Positions 54,031 through 61,257 of a stretch of DNA of 64,000 nucleotides are shown here, piece by piece; the stretch's first letter is position 1; each line of letters begins with the position of its first letter. Source of the DNA: Chryseobacterium aurantiacum. GTDB lineage: Bacteria; Bacteroidota; Bacteroidia; Flavobacteriales; Weeksellaceae. The stretch spans positions 62,001-126,000 of the forward strand of contig NZ_PXUE01000003.1 of assembly GCF_003020585.1 (NCBI RefSeq). The letters run 5' to 3'. Made by a program: the position numbers and the translations under genes. The notes under the pieces were generated by a model. It did no database searches. It had not been told where the DNA came from and saw only the letters and a program-made list of their open reading frames with translations.

Positions 54031-54870
54031 ATGTTTTCCCTTGTACCCTATTCATATCCAAAATCAAAATCGGTAAAAGAAATATTGATTTCCTCTGTGG
54101 CAGCAGGAATTCTTGTTTATCTTTTCCTGATTATTTTTCAGCCATTTGGTACAGAAAACTATCACCATCCATACAAATACCTTATTCTTTTTCCATACAC
54201 TCTTATTTTTGGGGCAGCCTTTTTTGTTTCAAGCCTCTTTGTTTTCAAATTCAAAGATTGGAATATCGGCTCTGAGCTCTTGAAAATCTTCGTCATCTTA
54301 TTGCTTGGTTCCATCTTGTCCTACCTTTACAATACATTATTTATAAGTCATGTAAAACTTAGTCTTGAAAATTATGGTTATATGCTTCTCTACTCACTCG
54401 CAGTAGGCATTCCTATTTCTACTATCTATATTCTGTCAAGATATATTTATTTAAAAAACATCCATGAAAATATTGCACAGGAAATCGCACCTCGACTAAT
54501 GGATAGCCATGAAAACACCAAAGAAAAAATCCTGAAAATTTCCGGTAACAATATTGACCTGGCCATTGCAGAAGAAGATTTTTTGTGTGCCCAATCTATG
54601 GAGAACTACTGCAATCTATACATTGTAGAAAATAATGCAATAAAAAAACTTTTGCTCAGAATAAGTTTATCCAATGTTTTATCACAAGTGGAAACAGACT
54701 CCATCAAAAAATGCCATCGCTCTTACATTGTTAATCTGGAAAAAGTAAAAAACCTTAAAGGAAATGCTCAAGGATATAAATTAATTCTTCCTGAAATCGA
54801 ATTTGAAATTCCGGTTTCCAGAAGCTTTATCTCAAATATTATTCCCGGGTTACAAGAATACAGAAAGTAA
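54031..54870 (+). CDS. Membrane-anchored LytTR-domain regulator
   Basis: 279 aa. Four membrane helices occupy about residues 15-150, and the C-terminal LytTR DNA-binding domain lies at about 175-275 (LCAQSMENYCNLYIVENN, KKCHRSYIVNLEKVKNLKGN). There is no receiver domain and no LytS-type kinase beside it, so signalling may come through the membrane part. It sits between rmuC and a CPBP protease. Targets are unknown. Confidence 0.88.
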   Translation: MFSLVPYSYPKSKSVKEILISSVAAGILVYLFLIIFQPFGTENYHHPYKYLILFPYTLIFGAAFFVSSLFVFKFKDWNIGSELLKIFVILLLGSILSYLYNTLFISHVKLSLENYGYMLLYSLAVGIPISTIYILSRYIYLKNIHENIAQEIAPRLMDSHENTKEKILKISGNNIDLAIAEEDFLCAQSMENYCNLYIVENNAIKKLLLRISLSNVLSQVETDSIKKCHRSYIVNLEKVKNLKGNAQGYKLILPEIEFEIPVSRSFISNIIPGLQEYRK

Positions 54871-54961
54871 AAACTTGTCGCTGGTCACTATTCCTTGACA
54901 CTCATCACATTCATTTGATTCTCTTTATCAAAAGCTACATTTTTGCTCAAAAATAACTGAC

Positions 54962-55753
54962 ATGAGTAAAAATATTCGCTTTTTTTCCATCTTTATTCTC
55001 GGTTTTACTACCTACTATTTCTTTGATTTATATTGTTTTAAAAGCATACAGCAATTCTCAAAACACCTTTTTCACAGTAAAGCTGTTGCCCATATTATTG
55101 CTTACGCGGTGAGCTTAATTCCATTGGGAATAACATTAAAGATTTTATTTTATAAAAAGAATATTCTTAATCTATTCTCATTAGATAAATCTGTTATTAA
55201 AGGATTTACCTTAGCTTTTTTAGGAACATTACCCATGCTCATTGGGAATTGGGTACATTTTAAAATAACCCGTTCAATAAATATTGAATCCTTATTCATC
55301 AATACTATTTCCTCTGCTTTTTTTGAAGAAATAATCTTCAGAGCATTTCTCATTGGAACATTATTCCGATTCACAAAACTCGGATTTCTGTCATCTGTAT
55401 TACTGGGATCATTATTATTTGCACAGGTACACTTATATCAAAGTCAAAAAACCATAGAGCTTATTGAAATATTTCTCATTACATTTCTGGGCTCTGTATT
55501 TTTTGCGTGGGTATATTTTGAACACAATTTTAACCTCTGGTGTGCCATATCTCTCCATTTTTTCATGAACTTGTATTGGGAAATCTTCAATGTCTCGGAA
55601 AATGTTTCCGGAAACCTTTATGGAAATCTTTATAAAATTCTATCTATCTTTCTAATTATAGGCATCACTATATATCATAAAAGGAAAGATAAAATACCTT
55701 TTCAAATCTCATGGAAAAGTCTTTTTATAAAAAGCACAGAAGTTCAATCATAA
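54962..55753 (+). CDS. CPBP-family intramembrane metalloprotease
   Basis: 263 aa with about eight membrane helices. The three catalytic motifs of the CPBP (CAAX-protease/bacteriocin-processing) family are present: FEEIIFR (Glu122, Glu123, Arg127), FAQVH (His157) and SLHFFMN (His199, Asn203). Family members process membrane substrates or confer bacteriocin self-immunity; the role here is unknown. It lies between a LytTR regulator and a tRNA/rRNA methyltransferase on the same strand. Confidence 0.88.
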   Translation: MSKNIRFFSIFILGFTTYYFFDLYCFKSIQQFSKHLFHSKAVAHIIAYAVSLIPLGITLKILFYKKNILNLFSLDKSVIKGFTLAFLGTLPMLIGNWVHFKITRSINIESLFINTISSAFFEEIIFRAFLIGTLFRFTKLGFLSSVLLGSLLFAQVHLYQSQKTIELIEIFLITFLGSVFFAWVYFEHNFNLWCAISLHFFMNLYWEIFNVSENVSGNLYGNLYKILSIFLIIGITIYHKRKDKIPFQISWKSLFIKSTEVQS

Positions 55754-55773
55754 ATTTTGCATAATTTTGCGAA

Positions 55774-56541
55774 ATGTTGATAGAAAGTTTTCAAAACGAA
55801 AAAATAAAAAATGTCACTAAGCTACTTACTGACAACAGATTCCGTAAAAAATCGAAGGTTTTTGTCGTAGAAGGACAGCAAGAGAACGAAAGGGCTGTAC
55901 AATATAACTTCGAACCATTGGAGTTCTTTATCTGTGAAAATATCTTCAAAGGAGCCATTCCTGATGGAAAAATCCATTATGTAAGTGATAAGGTTTACGA
56001 AAAAATAGCTTACAGAGGAAGTTCTGAGGGAATTATTGGAATATACCAAGCTAAAGAAACGCCACTTTCATCATATATTCCCAAGGAAAATTCTACGGTT
56101 ATTATTGTGGAAGGAGTTGAAAAACCAGGCAATCTTGGAGCTATTCTAAGAAGTTGTGAAGCTTTTGGCATTGATGCCCTGATTGTTGCAGACGGTAAAA
56201 CCGATTTCTACAACCCTAATGTGATCAGATCCAGTGTAGGCTGCCTTTTTGGAATGGAAGTTTATCAGGCTGAAAATAATGAAACATTAGAATTCCTGCA
56301 AAAAAACAACTTCAGTATTTATACAACATTGATGGACGAAAGTGCGGAAGATCTTTATAAAAGAGATTTCACTCAGCGTTCTGCCGTATTATTTGGGACT
56401 GAACATTCCGGGTTAAGTGATTTCTGGATTGGAAAAGGGAAAAATACACTTATTCCTATGGCAGGAAGTATTGATTCTCTGAATCTGAGTAATGCTGTGG
56501 CTATTACTTGTTATGAATCCTTAAGACAGAAGAAAGGATAA
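55774..56541 (+). CDS. TrmH-family RNA methyltransferase
   Basis: 255 aa SPOUT (SpoU) 2'-O-ribose methyltransferase acting on tRNA or rRNA. The N-terminal substrate-binding domain begins RFRKKSKVFVVEGQQENERA. The three SPOUT motifs are present: EGVEKPGNLGAILRSCEAF, GTEHSGLSDFW and IPMAGSIDSLNLSNAVAITC. The modified position is not predictable from the sequence alone. A TAATTTTG box (55762-55769) lies 4 bp before the ATG. Confidence 0.9.
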   Translation: MLIESFQNEKIKNVTKLLTDNRFRKKSKVFVVEGQQENERAVQYNFEPLEFFICENIFKGAIPDGKIHYVSDKVYEKIAYRGSSEGIIGIYQAKETPLSSYIPKENSTVIIVEGVEKPGNLGAILRSCEAFGIDALIVADGKTDFYNPNVIRSSVGCLFGMEVYQAENNETLEFLQKNNFSIYTTLMDESAEDLYKRDFTQRSAVLFGTEHSGLSDFWIGKGKNTLIPMAGSIDSLNLSNAVAITCYESLRQKKG

Positions 56542-56620
56542 AGAGAATATAGACTCCTTAAGATGATATCATCTTTTAGATATTTAGGATTCATCTTTTT
56601 GTTTATGATATTAAAGCATA

Positions 56621-56657
56621 AAAAAACCGTCTCACTGAGTGAAACGGTTCTTTTATT
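56621..56657. terminator. Terminator between trmH-family gene and the Ala-rich lipoprotein
   Basis: ACCGT (56626-56630) pairs with ACGGT (56644-56648), with further pairing inside, flanked by an A-run on the left and T-run on the right. It can serve both convergent genes. Confidence 0.75.
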
Positions 56658-56674
56658 TTTAAGCTAGGCTAAAA

Positions 56675-57016
56675 TTATTTCTTAGCAGCGTCTTTTGCAG
56701 CATCTTTAGCAGCGTCAGCAGCTCCTTTAGCAGCATCAGCAGCTCCTTTAGCAGCGTCAGCAGCTCCTTTAGCAGCATCTTTAGCAACTTCAGTTCCAGC
56801 AGCAGTAGTAGCAGCAGCAGCATCTTTAGTAGCTTCTACAGCAGTAGTTGCAGCAGAATCAACAACTTTAGCAGCAGAATCAGAAACTACAGCAGCAGAA
56901 TCAGCTACGTTAGCAGCAGCAGAATCAGTTGTACCTTCAGTAGCAGTAGCGTCAGTTTTTTTACAAGCAACTAGAGAGATTGCAGCGATAGCAGCTACGA
57001 ATAATGACTTTTTCAT
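56675..57016 (-). CDS. Ala-rich repeat lipoprotein
   Basis: 113 aa. The lipoprotein signal ends ISLVACKKTD with Cys at residue 18. The mature part is almost entirely Ala, Asp, Lys, Ser, Thr and Val. A C-terminal run of seven-residue repeats AAKGADA-type (KGAADAA repeated) is predicted to form a long amphipathic helix. It recalls short Ala/Asp/Lys-rich stress or LEA-like proteins but matches no family I can name. Repeats at the DNA level are described separately. Confidence 0.85.
   Translation of the reverse strand: MKKSLFVAAIAAISLVACKKTDATATEGTTDSAAANVADSAAVVSDSAAKVVDSAATTAVEATKDAAAATTAAGTEVAKDAAKGAADAAKGAADAAKGAADAAKDAAKDAAKK
56692..56783. repeat. 21-bp tandem repeats in the Ala-rich lipoprotein gene
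   Basis: Units of about 21 bp around GCAGCTCCTTTAGCAGCATC recur three to four times head to tail, differing mainly by a third-position A/G change. They encode the KGAADAA repeats and could change copy number by slippage. Confidence 0.75.
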
Positions 57017-57085
57017 AATAAATTAAATTTAATTTTGTTAATATTGTTTTATAAAATTTTCTTCTGTTCTGTTATTTGAACAAGA

Positions 57086-57093
57086 CAAAGGTA
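57086..57093 (-). promoter_or_regulatory. Putative -7 box of the Ala-rich lipoprotein gene
   Basis: TACCTTTG on the minus strand matches TAnnTTTG, about 70 bp upstream of the ATG. No -33 element was found. Confidence 0.4.
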
Positions 57094-57107
57094 GAGCAGT
57101 TAGAAAA

Positions 57108-57139
57108 TTTGTTTATGAAAAATAATTGTAATACCTTTG
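57108..57139 (+). promoter_or_regulatory. Promoter of the 393-residue membrane protein gene
   Basis: TTTG (57108-57111), a 20-bp spacer and TACCTTTG (57132-57139) match the Bacteroidota consensus on the plus strand, about 60 bp upstream of the TTG start codon at 57200. Confidence 0.65.
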
Positions 57140-57199
57140 TAAAATAGTTTTACAAAAAAACATAACTGATAATCAACAATTTAATTATTTAAAAAAAAA

Positions 57200-58381
57200 T
57201 TGACAGATTTAGATCTATTACACTTTGAACAACTAAAAAAGGACGTTCAGGGTCAATATTTAAAAGAATATACCCCTTCGCAGGATGACATATCCAAGTG
57301 GAAGGGTATAGATATCATATATTTTCAGGAAGACCTGCGCAAAAAAGCAAAAGGTAACATCAGTGAAAAGTCATTTTACACCTATTTCAAAAATTCACCA
57401 GTCACAAAATTACCGAGGATAGATATGCTTAATTTATTGAGTATTTATGCGGGTTATGACTCATGGTATGAATTTAAGAAACAGCATCTTTTTGCTGGGG
57501 AATTATTACTCGAAAATGAAAATCTGGATGAAGAAGAAATTGATGAATTGGAAAAAACAGTGACATCAGCTCCTGAACTTCAAAAAAATGAGTTTCAGCC
57601 TAAAAAAACAGAACTTAACACCCCTGAAAACACTGATTTACAAAAATCAATTACTGAAAATCAACAAGTTAATACTTCCGTTACAAAAAATAACGAAACT
57701 GAATTTTCACCTATCCCTCCTAAGAAAAATTTCTTCAAAAAGAATGCTTGGGCACTTATTACTTCCGTTTTAATTACCATAACCGGTCTGTTAGGATTTA
57801 AAGATGTAATTTTTTCAAAAAGTTATACGTATTGTTTTATTGATAAGGACAGGGGAGTTTCCGTAATCAACACATTAGAGATAATGGTAGTTAAGGAAAA
57901 TGAATCTCCTTTGATGTATAAAATAAAGCCAGGTGATTGTTTTTCTTATTCCACTAAGGATAAGATTCTAAAAATGCGCATTAGTGCTCCATTTTATGAA
58001 CCTTTGGAGGTTAACAGAAATCTGGAAAATGCTCCTGAAGAGGAAAAAATAGAACTGAAGCCGGATGATTATAAAATGGCAGTCTATTATTTCTCTATAA
58101 AGGATATTAAAGGTGGAAACCCTGAAGAACAGGTAGCCCTTATTAAGCAGAAAAGAAATCAGCTGGAAAACCTGATTAGCAACAATGCTATTATATATCA
58201 GGTATACGACAATAACACTTATGGAATTGAAAGACTTGACAAACAAAAGTACATCACCCTTGTAACCACTCCTACTACTTCACTGAAAAACCTGAATGTA
58301 ATAGAAATGAAAAAGGATAACAACGGTAAGATTGTATCCATTAAATTTAAAATTACCTCCACAGATGAAAAGAATAAATAA
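57200..58381 (+). CDS. Single-pass membrane protein, unknown function
   Basis: 393 aa from a TTG start at 57200. An in-frame stop lies six codons upstream, and no ATG precedes the conserved-looking N-terminal region, so TTG is the best start. A soluble N-terminal domain of about 110 residues (DISKWKGIDIIYFQEDLRKK, NLLSIYAGYDSWYEFKKQH) is followed by an acidic/Asn-rich linker, one membrane helix (WALITSVLITITGLLGF, near 185-200) and a beta-rich C-terminal domain. The layout, cytoplasmic domain plus periplasmic domain, suggests signalling, but I recognise no family. It overlaps the next gene by 17 bp. Confidence 0.75.
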   Translation: MTDLDLLHFEQLKKDVQGQYLKEYTPSQDDISKWKGIDIIYFQEDLRKKAKGNISEKSFYTYFKNSPVTKLPRIDMLNLLSIYAGYDSWYEFKKQHLFAGELLLENENLDEEEIDELEKTVTSAPELQKNEFQPKKTELNTPENTDLQKSITENQQVNTSVTKNNETEFSPIPPKKNFFKKNAWALITSVLITITGLLGFKDVIFSKSYTYCFIDKDRGVSVINTLEIMVVKENESPLMYKIKPGDCFSYSTKDKILKMRISAPFYEPLEVNRNLENAPEEEKIELKPDDYKMAVYYFSIKDIKGGNPEEQVALIKQKRNQLENLISNNAIIYQVYDNNTYGIERLDKQKYITLVTTPTTSLKNLNVIEMKKDNNGKIVSIKFKITSTDEKNK

Positions 58382-58946
58382 CTTTTTAATTTTCTCGGTA
58401 CTTCTGACTTTATTTGTTGCCTGTAATAATAAAAAAACAGAGGTAAGCGATCTGGACAAACTAAGAAACAGCAATAATGCAAAAAGCTATCCTGCTGTAC
58501 AAATGGATAGTATGCAGGCCATCAACTCCATAACCAAACAAAAGGTTCAGGAACTTCTTGACCTTTCCACCCTATATTTATCCGGAAACAGAAATACGGA
58601 GATAGATACTGTTATTTATTCCCAGATGGAAAGCTACTTCCATAAACCTGACTCTTTAACTTTTAAAAGGTTATTTTCAGAACTGGACAGTATGAAGGTA
58701 AAATCTGTGAAAGTGAACAATTTAAACGTCTACAAGGAATTCTATAAGAAAGATACGCTTGATTATGCAAGATTCAATGTAGAATATTTTGACGGCAAAA
58801 ATAAGTCATTAGGAAATTTTGAGAAGAATGCACAGTACATATTACTGTCCACCTCCAAGCTAAAAAAAGAATTTAAGTTCTACTTTTTAGATTTTTATTC
58901 CAAACCAATCAAGAAAGACAGTACTTCTGTAGGAGTAACCAAATAG
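58365..58946 (+). CDS. Lipoprotein coupled to the upstream membrane protein, unknown function
   Basis: 193 aa from ATG at 58365. The lipoprotein signal MKRINNFLIFSVLLTLFVAC places Cys at residue 20. The gene overlaps the end of the upstream membrane-protein gene by 17 bp, which suggests translational coupling and a shared function. Its 3' end overlaps the convergent cyclo-ligase gene by 52 bp. No family recognised. Confidence 0.8.
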   Translation: MKRINNFLIFSVLLTLFVACNNKKTEVSDLDKLRNSNNAKSYPAVQMDSMQAINSITKQKVQELLDLSTLYLSGNRNTEIDTVIYSQMESYFHKPDSLTFKRLFSELDSMKVKSVKVNNLNVYKEFYKKDTLDYARFNVEYFDGKNKSLGNFEKNAQYILLSTSKLKKEFKFYFLDFYSKPIKKDSTSVGVTK

Positions 58947-59470
58947 TCCAGCGGAATATCATATTCCCAGACGTCATCGATATATTCATCGGGGTCAAAG
59001 TAATTGACTCCGATTTTTTTTGTCTCGGATGACATCCCTTGAAAAAGGCCATCGTAGAAACCTTTTCCATAGCCTATCCTATTTCCTTTTTTGTCACAAT
59101 ATAAAAGAGGTGTAATTACATAATGGTAATCATTTTCATCAGCATCCTCATTGGAGACAGGCTCTGAAATTCCCCAACTGTTGGTTTCAAATAATGTATC
59201 TTCAAAAATTTCTATATTGATGAGCTCATCCCCTACTATTTTAGGCACAAACACACGGATATTATGTGATAAAAAATACTGGATGAAGATTTGGGTATCA
59301 ATTTCTTTTCTGGCCACAATCGGGATAAAAACATGTACTTTCTCCGACTCTTTTGGCTGGAAATGATGAATGAAATTTTCAAAAATCTTTTCAGATAACA
59401 AGAAAGCCTCATCAGGAGACAAGGCTTTTCTTTTTTGTATATATTTTTTTCTAAGTTCTGCTTTTAGCAT
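58895..59470 (-). CDS. 5-formyltetrahydrofolate cyclo-ligase
   Basis: ATP-dependent conversion of 5-formyl-THF to 5,10-methenyl-THF. 191 aa from ATG at 59470 (MLKAELRKKYIQKRKALSP), 4 nt past the trhO stop; an alternative ATG at 59482 overlaps trhO. The family motifs are KVHVFIPIVARKEIDTQIF and the signature RIGYGKGFYDGLFQ. The last 17 codons lie antisense to the end of the convergent lipoprotein gene. Confidence 0.93.
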   Translation of the reverse strand: MLKAELRKKYIQKRKALSPDEAFLLSEKIFENFIHHFQPKESEKVHVFIPIVARKEIDTQIFIQYFLSHNIRVFVPKIVGDELINIEIFEDTLFETNSWGISEPVSNEDADENDYHYVITPLLYCDKKGNRIGYGKGFYDGLFQGMSSETKKIGVNYFDPDEYIDDVWEYDIPLDYLVTPTEVLSFLIGLE

Positions 59471-59474
59471 AGTC

Positions 59475-60851
59475 TTATGCATTTTCAGTTTGCGCAATTT
59501 TATATAATTTGTCAGACAAACGAACTCTAAATGGTAATTCAAAAGTAATCTGATCTCCTACATTTGCTATTTCACAAGGACCTCCGTTTGCATAAATCTG
59601 AGTAATTGTAACTTCCTGCTCTCCTGTAGTAGGTCCTGAAATCAAAACTTTATCTCCTATAGAAAGCTCTTTGTTTTCAATTAGGAACTGTGCAATTTTT
59701 GATTTTGAATAATAATGTTCTGCCTTTCCAATTAATGTTTTTTTAACTTTTATTTTCTGGCGAATATCTTTCGTTTCAGCTTTTGTAGCCTTTCCTAAAG
59801 TTTGAGTTGATAAATCTCCTGAATTTTTAAATTTCAGTGCGTCAGATTTTCCTTTTCTGAATACTTTATTTCCAACCTGCAATCCTTTTCTTAGCTTAAC
59901 CTGCTCTTCTACTGGTAAATGTATTGTTTCTAAACATTCAGTAGAACAAGTGTTTTCCATGGCTGCTTTACATTCATCACATTGAATAAACAATAAATGA
60001 CAGGCATCATTGGCACAATTGGTATGGTTATCACAAGGCTTTCCACATTGATGGCACTGAGAAATAATATCGTCTGTAATTCTTTCCCCTAAGCGGTGGT
60101 CAAACACGAAATTTTTACCTATAAATTTACTCTCTATTCCTTCTTCTTTAATCTGGCGGGTATATTCAATGATTCCCCCTTCTAATTGGAAAACATTTTT
60201 AAAACCCTGATGTTTGAAGTAAGCACTGGCCTTTTCACAACGAATTCCACCGGTACAATACATTAGAAGGTTTTTATCTTCTTTAAAATCCTGTAGCTGA
60301 TCATTAATGATGGGTAAACTTTCTCTGAAGTTTTCCACATCAGGAGTAATAGCTCCCTCAAAGTGCCCTACCTCACTCTCGTAGTGATTTCTAAAATCAA
60401 CTACAATGGTGTTAGGATCATCAAGCATATTATTAAATTCCTGTGCTTTTAAATGGATTCCTTTATTCGTAACATCAAAAGATTCGTCATTCAAACCATC
60501 AGCAACAATTTTATTTCTAACCTTTATAGTTAGCTTTAAAAAAGAATGGTTATCCTGATCTACTGCTACATTTAAACGAATTCCTTTCATGAAGTCATAA
60601 ACTTCCAGCGTATCCCGAAAAGCCTCAAATTGGTCAGCAGGAACACTCATTTGAGCATTTATTCCTTCATGCGCTACATAAATACGGCCTAGGGCATCAA
60701 GGGCGTTCCAGGCTATAAATAATTCGTCGCGAAATTTTTTGGGATCTTCAATTTTGGCATACGCATAGAAAGACAATGTAAGGCGGTCCTTACCAGCTTC
60801 ATCAATAAGTTGAGCTCTTTCTTCTGCGCTTAAGGTGTTATACAGTTGCAT
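59475..60851 (-). CDS. trhO: tRNA uridine 34 hydroxylase with extra C-terminal domain
   Basis: O2-dependent 5-hydroxylation of U34 in tRNA, of the YceA/TrhO rhodanese-related family. 458 aa against about 330-350 for the E. coli protein. Residues 1-110 are the N-terminal acylphosphatase-like domain, and 125-235 the rhodanese domain with the active Cys199 (LLMYCTGGIRCEK). A Cys-rich zinc-like segment follows (266-306). After about residue 370 comes an extra domain (GKAEHYYSKSKIAQFLIENK, SIGDKVLISGPTTGEQEV) that resembles the C-terminal beta-barrel of U32-peptidase-type TrhP proteins. The resemblance is by eye. Confidence 0.9.
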   Translation of the reverse strand: MQLYNTLSAEERAQLIDEAGKDRLTLSFYAYAKIEDPKKFRDELFIAWNALDALGRIYVAHEGINAQMSVPADQFEAFRDTLEVYDFMKGIRLNVAVDQDNHSFLKLTIKVRNKIVADGLNDESFDVTNKGIHLKAQEFNNMLDDPNTIVVDFRNHYESEVGHFEGAITPDVENFRESLPIINDQLQDFKEDKNLLMYCTGGIRCEKASAYFKHQGFKNVFQLEGGIIEYTRQIKEEGIESKFIGKNFVFDHRLGERITDDIISQCHQCGKPCDNHTNCANDACHLLFIQCDECKAAMENTCSTECLETIHLPVEEQVKLRKGLQVGNKVFRKGKSDALKFKNSGDLSTQTLGKATKAETKDIRQKIKVKKTLIGKAEHYYSKSKIAQFLIENKELSIGDKVLISGPTTGEQEVTITQIYANGGPCEIANVGDQITFELPFRVRLSDKLYKIAQTENA

Positions 60852-60885
60852 GCTATAAACGTTTTAAGTGAGAAAAATATTTTTG

Positions 60886-60893
60886 CAAAGATA
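60886..60893 (-). promoter_or_regulatory. Putative -7 box of trhO
   Basis: TATCTTTG on the minus strand matches TAnnTTTG, 34 bp upstream of the trhO ATG. The -33 element is unclear. Confidence 0.45.
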
Positions 60894-61085
60894 GTAATTT
60901 TTCAATTAAATGGATTTCTCTTTCATCATTGCATCCTATAGAATATAAATAACAAAGCCTTTAATAAGGGCTGATAATTTATTACAGAGACATAAGATTG
61001 GCATCGATTTTTCTATATTTTAATTTTTTCGTGTCCCATTTTATCATAAGACATCGTATTATTTTCTTTAATATTTTTTTAATTT

Positions 61086-61107
61086 TTGTTAACTATCACG
61101 TTAACAA
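61086..61107. promoter_or_regulatory. TTGTTAAC inverted repeat upstream of htrA
   Basis: TTGTTAAC (61086-61093) and GTTAACAA (61100-61107) are perfect 8-bp inverted arms with a 6-bp spacer, about 90 bp upstream of the htrA -7 box. The arrangement suits a dimeric regulator. Confidence 0.45.
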
Positions 61108-61177
61108 TTATGACATAATGCACAAAATGACACAATAGCCGTTAAATTTTAGTTAAAATTGAAACATAGCATACTAA

Positions 61178-61204
61178 TTGCTTACTTATTTAACATTAAA
61201 TTTG
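61178..61204 (+). promoter_or_regulatory. Putative promoter of htrA
   Basis: TTG (61178-61180), a 16-bp spacer and TAAATTTG (61197-61204) approximate the flavobacterial consensus, with the spacer a little short. The ATG lies about 54 bp downstream. Confidence 0.45.
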
Positions 61205-61257
61205 TTTACTCAAAAACATAATTAGAAATTATAATTAATAAACAAGAAAGATATACA

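Larger units (their letters stand above)
60852..61257. other. 406-bp divergent gap between trhO and htrA
   Basis: AT-rich. It contains the trhO -7 box (60886-60893), the inverted repeat at 61086-61107 and the htrA -7 box at 61197-61204. The stretch 60900-61080 shows nothing recognisable and no coding potential. Confidence 0.6.
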
